From NCBI GenBank assembly GCA_933228675.1, contig OW121743.1:13487371-13551370 (forward strand): 64,000 nucleotides of DNA, read 5' to 3'. Below the pieces are notes generated by a model that saw only the letters and a list, made by a program, of their open reading frames with translations, ran no database searches and was not told the origin of the DNA. Made by a program: the position numbers and the translations under genes. The stretch comes from Stomorhina lunata (Eukaryota; Arthropoda; Insecta; Diptera; Rhiniidae). Within the stretch, counting starts at the first letter, position 1; each line of letters begins with the position of its first letter. Shown in pieces: positions 45,411 through 57,400 of the stretch.

Positions 45411-48400
45411 ATGTCTTCGCGAAGGTAAATCATTGATCAAGCAGAAAAGTATTAAATAAATAACTAAAAAATCCCAAAAAAGTGTATCGAAATGGTAAAA
45501 GTAGATGAAAAAAAAAATCGACGAAAAAATCTTTGCAAAAATGTGTGTGTGTCCGTAAACGAATTGAAAAAAGCAGGCAAAAATGCTGCTCCCCTTTTTG
45601 GTTTATATAGGGGTCTTCTTGCAAGTGCAAAAGTGAAATTATTAATATTTACAAAAATAAATCTCTAAACAAATAAACGTGAAAAAATGTCATGAGCCCC
45701 AAAATGATCGAATCGTGTTAAAAATGTTTCGTCCAACGAGAGGGGCTGTCTTAAATGCCCCTAAATATTTTTCCAATTGGAATGAATGTCTGTGTTATGT
45801 GCTAAAATTATAGTTAAATATATTTTAAGTAGTATATTCCATATGTTTTTTTTTTATTCCAGGCTTTCGTTTTTTTTTTCTTTAGTGCATTTAGTTTGTC
45901 CATTTTTTTTTTGTGGATTTGCCTTTTTGCCTGTTTGTAGTTGTGTTCCGTATGTTTGAAACGGCTGTTTCTCTTTTTGCCATTGTTCTGTTAAAGTTGC
46001 CATATTTGCTTTTTTGGAATACCTTACAAAGGAGTAAGAAAACGGCCAATAAGTAAAAATTCCTTTGGTGAAATGTATTCGAATTTTAATTAGATTTTTG
46101 AATTCAAATTAGAATATCATGATGGAAAATGTTTTCTTGACCAAAATGTTAGGAAATCCTTTAGACTCGGGGAGTGCAGTGTCTTCCAGGCAGGGTCTTA
46201 TAGCTGTAAACAGTGAGGTGACAATACACGTCGATAGCCAGGCCGCGCTCAAAGCGCTGCGGGGTTATATTATTACCTCCAAACTAGTAAAAAAATGTAG
46301 GTCAGCTCTTCTTGACCTATCTCTCAGTTATAGGACTAGATTGTGCTGGGTTCCAGGTCATTGCGACATCGTTGGCAACGAAGTTTCGGACGAAGTTGAT
46401 AGACTAGGCTCGAGTCTAGACTTAACTTAAAGAGTGTCAAATATGGCTCCACCTATCTGCCACTTTTATCTGGCCATTAAGTCTTGGATTAGCAAGGAAA
46501 CCATAAGGACATGGGATAACATGGCAACGTGTAGGACATTTAGAGCTCTATGGCCTAAACCGGACAGTAATGGAACCAAACTTCTATTAGGTCTGAATAG
46601 GCCAAGCTTAATAAGATGTATAGAGTTACTTACGGGACACTGTGCCTTAAATTCGAGGTTACATACGTGGGATAGTAGCATTTCAGACCTCTGCAGACTA
46701 TGTCTTTTGAATCCATAAATATTAACTATGTCTTTTGAATCCATAAATATTAACTACACGGGCCTAGTTATGCAATCTGAAATAAAATTATTGCCTTCAC
46801 TATCGAGTGTAGATCACCCTTTTTATCTCCAGAACCGGTGCCAATATTCATTATTATGCACATCAGTCATGTATAAAAAAATGTCTCATTGACGAAAGTG
46901 CATAATGAAACCAACCATGACAGTATATTTAATCGAATTTCAGACAATCCACCAACAATACAAGAAATGAAGAACGGCATTAAAAGCCTTAAATGCAACA
47001 ATGTCTCGGCAATGACAATATCTCAGCGGAGATGCTTTTATGTAATGTTGAAGGATCTGCGAGACTTTGGCACCCATTTGTGTGTAAAGTATGGGAAGAA
47101 GAAGCTCTGCCAACCCCCAGAGTGAAGGTATACTTGTCTAAATACCAAAAAGGTTGCCTCCAAAGACTGCAATAATTACAGGGGTATAACACTTCTTCCA
47201 ATACCGAGCAAAATATTAAGTTAAATAATTTTACACAAAATATCCGATGCAGTTTCGTCTACACTCCACGAAAATCAGTTTGGGTTCAGAGACTATCGTT
47301 CTTATGTTGACCTAATCAACACAGAAAGAATAGTTCTAGAGCAATGTTGGGCAATATTGAATACCGCACCTCCATTTACATTTATCACTGTTGAATCTCG
47401 GGCAGCTGGACTGGAAATCAATATTTCCAAGATAAAAATTATGCCTGGAGAATATTGAATCGCGTATTAATAAGCAAAATCTGCATTCGGCATTCTCCGA
47501 ACAATTTTGATATCTTGGCAAATATAAACAACAACTAAGTTGCGAATGAACAACTCGAATGCCAAGTCCATCCTGTATTACGGCTATTGGAAACGCACAA
47601 ATGCCATCGATAAGTGCCAATACAAAAATTATGCTTGGAGAATATTAAATCGCATTTCAATAAAGCAAAATCTGCTTTCGGCAATCTCCGAGCTTTTTCG
47701 AAAATGTCAAGAACAACTAAGTTATGAATATTCAACTAGAATGTAAAGTCCATCATGTATTATGGCTGCGATTAGTGCCTACAAAACTTTGCAAACAAAT
47801 GCTTACGGCAAATCCTTATATGGTGGAAGAGAAATGAATATCAACATAACAAATCCCTGCTTCTATAGAGGTATTTTAACGGAAAGATCGGTAGATGGGC
47901 CACACACTTCGAAGGCCAAATACCAAGTTTGCTCGACAAGCGTTTCGTGTTTTTCTGGTGGAACAAAACATTAAGAAATCTTTTAGACTAGCGGACGATT
48001 GAAATATTTGCTATATGGAAGACTACTAAGCTCATCCCTGGTACCATAGTACCATGAAAAAAGTGAGGTGACTATATAAATACGTCGATAGCCAGTCTGA
48101 ACTTAAGGCGCTACAAGGACATATCAACTCCAAACTTGTAAAAAAATGTAGAATATAAAAAATTATAAAATTGGATGAGTATGAATTTAGAATGCTACTG
48201 GCTATTATTATGGGTCATGGTAATCTGAAATATTTCCTTAAAAAAATACGATTATGCAACGACGATATCTGTAGATGGTGCAACAAAGAAGAGGATGACA
48301 CTTCACTTTCTCTCTTATTATCAATTTAAACGCATTATCGATTTAAATGTTTTGATTCTTATTTCTTTCAGAATCTTGAAGAATTAAGAGCAGATCCTAT

Positions 48401-51400
48401 GAAAATTGTAAAACACATGAAGTTAACTAATCTATGTAGATTGTGACTCTTAAGGACTAACCGCGAAAGTAAACACAAAGAATTGAAGGCAAATAATAAT
48501 GGAGGCTTAACGCAACGGAAATAAAACTACATACCTCTGAGGATCACTCTGAATCAAACATATGGTCTTGTGAACTCTCTCACAATTCTTTGGGATCCTC
48601 TCTTTAATCTAAATCAAATGGCCCTATTAGATCCATCATTCAGTTATACGACTAGATTTTGCTGGGATGTCACTGCGACATCCATGGCAACGAGGTTGCA
48701 GACGAAGTCGCTAGACAGGGCTCGAGCCACGACTTGAGTCAAAGAACATAGGTCCCCCTATGTTTCGTTTCTATTTGGGCATCAAGTCTTAGATCAGCAC
48801 CACAAATTCATGGAAAAACATGGTTACTTGCAGAATATCCAGGGTTTTACGGAATAAACCAGACATTACTTACATTCTTAAATGGCCTTACAACGTATGT
48901 AGGTCAAAGACCGAGCATGTTTTAAAAGTCAATGCGCTTCGATCTTATGCGCTATTCTCCAACTTCGTAGGCCAAGCTTTGAAAGATTTTCTTCTACTTA
49001 AACTTTCCATCGAAATTTTGGACGCCCTCTTCTTCGAGTTCCCTCTGGATCATTATCGAATACTTTTCTTGCCGGAGTATTTTCATTCATTCGCAAAACA
49101 TGTCCTAGCCAATGCAGCCGCTGTTGCTTAATGCGTTTCACTATGTCTATGTCAGCGTATAACTTATACAGCACATGGTTAATTCGATGCTGATACTCAT
49201 TGTTGACGCAGACTGGTCCAAAGATTCTTCGTAGAATTTTCGTCTCATACACTCCAAGGATAGCTTCATCTGTCTGTGCAAGTGCCCATGACTCAGTACC
49301 ATACAATAACATGGGTAGTTTAAATGTTTTATAGAGCGTAATTTTAATTCTTACAGGGAGGACTTTATTTCTTAGCTGTTTGCTTAGTCCAAAATAGCAT
49401 CGATTGGCAAGTATGATTCTACGTTTGATTTCGTAGCTTATATCATTGTTGATGTTCACAGCGGTACCAAGGTAAACAAATTCTTTTACAACCTCGAAGC
49501 TATAGTTCTCAACGGACACATGTGATCCAATTCTAGTGGTCTGTCTGCCTGTGGAAACCATTAGTTTTGTTTTTGATTCATTTACAGCTAGACCCATTAT
49601 GTTTGATTCCTTCTCGATACACTTTACCTCGCGCAAAGTGCGTCCCATAATATCAATGTCATCGGCAAACGCGAGTAGAATATGTTTTCTGTTAAAAATT
49701 GTACCTGTTGTATTAACTGCATCTCGTAAGAAAAAAAAATAAGAATTAAATCGAACATTAGTGGAACCAAAACTCTACAAGGGGTGAATAGGCTAAGTTT
49801 AAGTAGATGTAAAGGATTTTTGGCGGGACGCTGGGCCTTTTAATAGGTGGGATGGTAGCAATCCGGACTTCTGCATTAGTAGAACACATTCCCTGTCACT
49901 GTCCAATGCTCCAAAATTAGAGGCTCAGACATCTAGGAAGTAGATTCCATGATGAACTTAAGGATCTGCAGCAGTGCAAACTGTAAGATATTGTAGGGTT
50001 TATTACTGGACTCATTTGGATTAGATAGGCCATATTTATCTGTCTTTTAAAGGTCATAATAGACATCACCTTTTAAACCTAATGGCAGCATTCTGGACTT
50101 CTGAGGACTATGTCTAGATGAGAATTCGTCCGAATCGGTAAAACTCATTCTCTGTCACTGTCCAATGCTCCAAAACCACGATTCTCAGTTGGACTCAGTT
50201 GGCTTAGATAGGCCATATAATTTGTCGCTTCTCTTCTTATTCTTCTTTCTCCCTCTTTATCTTTTCTCAGATTCTCAAACTCTTTCCGCTTTTATCTATA
50301 TTTGGAGAATCACAATGGACCCCAATTGTCTCCGAGTTATGATGTCGTTTTGACACCACCTTTCAAACCTAATCTATCACTTAGCGACTGAATATCACTT
50401 AGCGAATGACCACTCCGGAGCAGCAAAATTTGCCACTGACTGGCGAATCGCTTTTTATTTACAACGTATTTAACATACATATCCTCATTTCCCAGTCAAT
50501 CCGACTTAATAGTACTCGTACCTCCAATAGATGGCAGCTCTTTTGTGTTACTTTTCCTTCATTAAATTTGCGTTTGTAGAGAATCTTCAGCTGCTTTTTT
50601 GTTGTTATTGTTAATAATAACGATGATGACGCTGCACAGAACTCCCCAACCCCTCCCACCAAAATGAATACACTCAGCTGGCAGACTGGTTGACAGGCTG
50701 TTTGTATGAAGGTTTGTGTTCTACAACAGGCAGCCAAACTTATTAAATCGTGTGTTGTGTGATTTTTGCTAGTCTCCTCTTGTTTTTTTTCTCACTGTAG
50801 AAAATTTCTTCATGTGTGTATGTTATTTTTTGTAGTTTCTTTCTCCACTGAAACATTTTTATATATTTTTGTTGTATATTTCTATTGTTTTTATTTTCTT
50901 TTGCTTCGTTCTCTTCTCTATTTTCCTTCTACGTTTTTTTTTGTTGCATTTTTTTTTAACGACCAGCCACAATTACAACAAAAAAACCAAAGACCGTTGC
51001 TAACCCGTCTTTATTTCAATAGTATTTGATGTTGTTGTTGTTGCTGTTGTATTGTGCCCCAACCAGCACGTACTCATTTTTGTTGTTGCTGTATGCTGAA
51101 ACACTCTCAAGTACCTTCAATCACATAAGCATTTACTCCAAACACTTGAGAGCAAATACAAATTGTCAAACATTGTAGTTTTTTTGCTTTTTGTGACAAA
51201 TCATAGTACAACTGAAGCCAAACAGTTCGTCTGTTCGTCTGCCAGTGCAATAATTGTTTAACCCCAAACCCCCTACCAGTTTTTTGCTGAGTTTTTTTAT
51301 AGTTTATGATTTTTTTCGTTCTTCTGGTTCTTCTCACATTTTATACACAAATCCTTACCAGCTGATTAAGGTCAGGGCATAATGAAATGAGTAAAACAAG

Positions 51401-54400
51401 ATGATAGGAAATTAAGTAAAATATTCCTAGTTTTTGGGGAAAATACTTGAAACATTAAATGCTTATAGTCTATCCGAGCAGTGATATCCTTATTGTTGGT
51501 GATTTCAATGGTAGTTGAGAGTTAGTTAGGTCTCCTTAAGAAAATAATGAAAAAGGGACTCAAGGCTTATTAATTCTTTAGAAATTCGGTAGGCAAGAAG
51601 AGGGGCTTAAGGCCAATGGTGCTCTCGTGCTTTTAGCAGATTATATATTGAGATCCCCGAGAAAGATAAGGCGAAAAGGAGTATTGTTCGCAAGCTGCAT
51701 GATCTCCCTGTCTCGGACACACCACAACTTTTTACGCCCGCTGAAGTTGCAAAGGCCATCCGTAGAGCTAAGCCTTCAAAGGCAATTGGCCCCGACGGAA
51801 TTTTATGCTGATGCTAAAAAACCTAGGCAAGTGGAGAGCCGAGTTCTCGACAGGTGTCCTAAATCTTTCGATGACTAAACTCATTATATCCGATGTCTGA
51901 AAAGTGATCCCAATCCTAAAACCCGGAAAATTCGCGTACAGACCGTCCTGCCACCAGTATGAATTCCGCAAAATGCACAGCACCACCACAGCATTAACAG
52001 CCATTATCACTCAAATCGCACAAGGCTTAAACCAGCAGAGGCCTTGCGAAAGAACTGTCCTTGTGGCACTTAACTTGTCAAAAGTTATGCCACTCTTCTC
52101 CAGGAAATCCTGCTGTCCACAATGCCAACAAATTTGAAGAGATGAATAGTAATTTTTTTGAGTGGTCGTCAGTCGTTCGTAGAGTTTAGAGACCAGGGGG
52201 GTTACTCCGTATCTCGATTCGAAAGAAAATGTTTTCGAAACACAATGCTTTAAGTATAGGAATTCGAACAATTTTATTTTCGAATCGAGATACGGAGTAA
52301 CCCCTCAGCGCTCAAAACACCGTAGAGTCAAACAGGGAGTTCCTCGGGGCGGAGTTCTGTCTTTACTTCTGTTTAACTTCTACCTCTCTAAACTCCCAGC
52401 TCCACCGAAATGCGTTGTAATGATATTATATGCGAACGACAGCACGATAATGGCGATCGGCTATAATATGGAAGACCTATGCGGTATGGTGAATCGTTTT
52501 CTCAATATCATCCACAATTTCTACACCGAACGTAACCTAAAGATACTACCAACTAAATCCTTAGCGACCCTATTTATCGCCTGGACAAAAGAAGTAAGCC
52601 TACAATTAATGGCGTACCAATTCCGAAAGTGAACCACCCGATAGTCATGGGAGTCACACTCGACAGCATTTTTATTTTGCCACAGCTGTCGCGCATAAAA
52701 TGCGTTTTAGAAACAAGGTCCTTAAAGCACTAGCCAGCAGTAATTAGGGAATGGGCAAAGAAACCTTGCCATCTACATATAAAACGATTGGTCGGTCAGT
52801 GGCAAATTATGTTGCTCCGTATTACTCAGTGGAGAAATATTCAATGAGGCTGCCAACAAATTACTCACCACATCATCTTCGTGAGGAAACAAAGATCCTT
52901 CCAGTAAAGAAATACAATATTAAGCTATCTCAGCAGTTCCTTTTGCGATGTCATCGGACAAATCATCCAAACTTTAACATCACACAGTTGGCATCTGCCC
53001 CTAGGCATGTCAGGAAAGGTCTTCGCGTGTATGAGGATAGCATACGAAGATATGTACTTGATTCTTTAGATCATACCTTGTACATGGAAGCATTAAACTG
53101 CATTCATAAAGACGCCACTCCGCGATTTCTGGTTACCGCTTGAATGTTGTATTAGGAGGTCGCCTACCGCCCATAGCAGAAGAAGAAAAGAACCTGCCGC
53201 GGAAAACAAGAGTCATTCTGGCTCAACTGATATCGTGATGGAGCAACAGATTAAACATCTTTTGGTCCGGCATAGACCGTGCCGTCAGCAACATATGCTC
53301 AGCTTGTGGCCAAGGTCCTCATGATACCCCAAATTTTTAATGTACCACCAACCCTACTTGACTTAGTCCTGAAGATTTGTGAACACATCCAGTAGAAGTA
53401 GCATAATTTCTTGGCCTTGATCTCCTAACAGATCCTCCATAAAAACAAAATTATAAAATTGTAAATGTTAGAGCTGTTACAACTACAACAACGGACAAAG
53501 TTCCTACGGTAGTCGGTTCTTTGTACCGGAAGGACTCGGAATTCTAGGGATTCCTACCAAACTACAAAATCTCCTACAACGGACGACCCCAGAACTTTAA
53601 AAGACCATTTAGGTTACAGAGGCTATACAGCCGGCAAAGCTTAACAAGGCAATTGACCGCGATGGACAACATTTTACAACACTCTTAAGGACCCCATAAC
53701 TTCCTATTTGCAGATTATCGTATAAATACTGTAATAGGAGCCCGCCCACAGCTCATAACATAAGAAGAATATAATCGTTCGGAGATCGGAATGAAGCAAT
53801 AGTCTTAAAATGTTTTGGTCCTGCATAGACCTTTCCGTCCTTCTTGATGATACTTCCACATTTTTAGATGTACTGCCAAACATTAATTCAGGAAGTACTG
53901 AGGATTTGTGAAAACATCCAGTAGAAGTAGCACAATTTCTTGGCCTTGATCTCATAACAGATCCCCCATGAAAACAAAATTATAAAATTGTAAATATTAG
54001 AGCTGTTACAACAACAACAACGGACAAAGTTCCTATGGTTGTCTGTTCTTTGTACCGGAAGGTCTCGGAATTCTAAGGCTTCCTACCAAGGACTGCCACT
54101 TCTGCCATATTAACCATAATAACGCAGTTACTACAACAACAGATGAAGTTCTAACGGCAGTGGATTCATTGCATCGAAACGACTTGAATTCTTAGAATTC
54201 AAACCAAGGACTAACACTTTTGCGATTTTATTGCAGTTACAACAAAAACAACAACAACAGATGAAACATTTAGTTTTTCTGATATTAAAATCGACTCATT
54301 CAGAAATTAAATTTACATCCGAATTTATATATCATCCGTGCTCTACCTAATGAAAATTAACATTTTCTTATTTACTTAATGGAATTATCACAATGTACCT

Positions 54401-57400
54401 ATTGCTTCCGAGTATAGGTGCCGAATTGCCACCCTATTTCTAACCTATCCTAACCTTGTCTTTAGCCCTGTTGCTATGCCTTCAAAACAAATCTAAATTT
54501 TTATTTGAAATCGCGATCATATATAATAAGTTATTTGTTTATTACTTAACTTTAATTAATAACAATTTAAAGCTTAAAATCTATATCTATTAAAATACTC
54601 GTATGTAGTACTTTACCCATCTTATCTATATGGGTTCAAAAATGTTTGCTCGTTTATAAAAAAAACTACTTAAGCTAAATATAGTTAAGGCAACTGAGTT
54701 TACTTTTTCAACTTTGATAAAAAATAATTTATTACCTTATCTAAATATATAATGAATACACATAAACTATAGGAATTACCTATCTTTTAACCCAGTAACA
54801 AGAGGAGGGTTTTTAGCTAAATTGATTTGATTTTATTTTTTGATATCTATTTTGTATACCACCTTTGTATGATAATTGATAAAAGTCTTATTTAAATATT
54901 AGTTTTTCCTTAATGTTTATTTTGTTGGGCTACAATGTTCAATATTTATTTAATAGTTCATAAAATGTGTGTTCAAATATGGCTCCATTGTTTATATAGT
55001 TTAATTGTTTAAGCACAATTATTATTTTTTATCATTGTTTCAATAAATTTAATGGTGGCAATTTTTCATACCTTTTTTAATAGCGTTTAATATTTAAAGT
55101 TTGGCCATACCCTATTGTTGTTTTTGTAACAGCTTTAACATATACATTTTTGCAATATAGTGATTATGGGGGATCTGTTTGGAGATATAGGTTAAGAAAT
55201 TGTAGTACATACTTCAATTGGAGGACTCCACATATCCTCAGTACCTCCTGAATTAACGTTTGGCAGTACATCTCAAAATGTGGAAGTATCATCAAGAAGG
55301 ACGGAAAGGTCTATGCAGGACTAAAACATGTTAGGACTATTCATACATTCCGATCTCAAAACGATTATTTTCTTCTTATGTTATGAGCTGTGGGCGGGCA
55401 TTTATATGATAATCTGCAAACGGGTAGTTAAGGAGAACCTAAGAATGTCGTTAAATCTTGTCCATTGGGATCAATTCCCTTGTAAGGCTTTGCCATCTGT
55501 ATAGCCTCTGTAACCAAAATGGTCTTTTAAAGTTCTGTGGTTGTCCGTTGTAGTTTGCGAACAATACTTCTACTTTTGCCTTGTCTCTTTCGGGGTGCCT
55601 TATATATGCGATGGTAATGGTGGTTCAGCTAGTCCCACCATTACCAACGCATTAGGTTCATCTGCAAGTCCTACTGCTGATGGGAAATGTGGCCTCATTA
55701 TGGCTATTTTATCAGTGGAGATGAAGCAAGTGGCTGCCCAGAATCCGGAGCGACCAAACGATTTTGTCGTCTCTGAACGCCGTACGCACATAAACCCGAA
55801 AAAAACAGACTGCAACGACTTCAGAAAATTCACCGACCGCAACTTCAGAGATCTCCAACCACCCTCTAACATGTACGACGCTTAACCATCTACACTGCAG
55901 CCACTCACTTCATCTCGGACCCTCCACAACTTCTTACGGCACCTGAAGCTGCAAAGGCCATCCGCACTGCTATGCCTTCTAAGGCAATTGGTATTGTCGG
56001 AATTTCCATGCTGATGCTAAAACACGAGTCAAGTTCTTGACAGGTGTCCTAAATCTGTCTATGACTAGCCTCATTATACCCGATGTCGGGAAAGTGGGTA
56101 GAGTGATCCCACCTGGGAAACCCGAGAATGAGGGATCATGTTGTTGTTGTAACTGCGATATTATTGGTAATATCTTAGAAGTGACAGTCGTTGGTCGGAA
56201 TCCTAAGAATTCCGAGTCATTCCTGTACAAAGAATCGACTGCCGTGGGATCATCGTACAGACCGGTACCCCTCCTGTCACCAGGGGCTCTACTCCTCTCT
56301 CTGCTGACTAGCCAACTACCAGCAGCTCGCCACCAGCATGGACTTCGCAAAATGCACAGCACCACCCTGGTATTTACAAATCGAACAAGGCTTAAACCAG
56401 CAGAGGCCTTGTGAAAGAACAGTCCTTGTGGAGCTTGACAGGTCATCCTGCAGTCCAGAATGCCAAAAAATTTGAAGAGGTGGATAGTAAATTATCTGAG
56501 TGGTTGTGAGTCTTTCGTAGAGTTTAGAGGCCAGCGCTCAAAACACTGTAAAGTCAAACAGGGAGTTCCTAAGGGCGGAGTCCTGTCGTCACTCATGCTT
56601 AACTTCTACCTCTCTAAAACCACATCATCTTTATGAGGAATCAAAGATCCTTTAAGAAAGATTTGTTCTGGCTCAACTGAGATCGGGATAGAGCAACATT
56701 AAATACTAAACATATTTTTATCCCGCATAGACCCTGCCGTCTCCAACGTATGTCCAGCTTGTATGGTCATGGTCATCATGATATCTCCGACATTTTCAAC
56801 TGTACTGCCAACCCTTCTTCTCTTAGTCCTGATGATTTGTGGACTCATCTAGTGGAAGTAGCATAATTTCTTTGCCTTGATCTCCAAACTGATCCCCCGT
56901 AATCAACAAAGTATAAAATTGTAAATGTTAGAGCTGTTACAACAACAACATACCTCAGTTTCGGAGATAACCTATTAATTACTTCCCAGTTAAATCTAAA
57001 ACTGAACCTTAACCAAAAACTCCATAATAAAAAGATGTTGCGCTTCCATACATATATTTGCCGTATGGTCGTTTTGAAAAGTCCCATAAAAAATAGAGTA
57101 TACCGCTTTACTCTAATTCAAAAACAATCAATGAAGAAAGCTAAGGCGCATACACTTGCTCATGATATATGTTTGTTTGAATCTAAAACTGTTTAAGATG
57201 AGTCTTTAAGCGCAATTTTTGGGATTTTTTTTTATTTTAAAGGTATAACTTTATTATCTTATAATTCCTTTTTTAAATTCTAGATGGTTTCATCCCACAA
57301 TTTCGGGCATTGAAGCTGAAAAACTTCTTTTAAAACAGGGCTTTGATGGTTCTTTTTTGGCACGTCTCTCTTCTTCAAATCCCGGTGCATTTACGCTATC

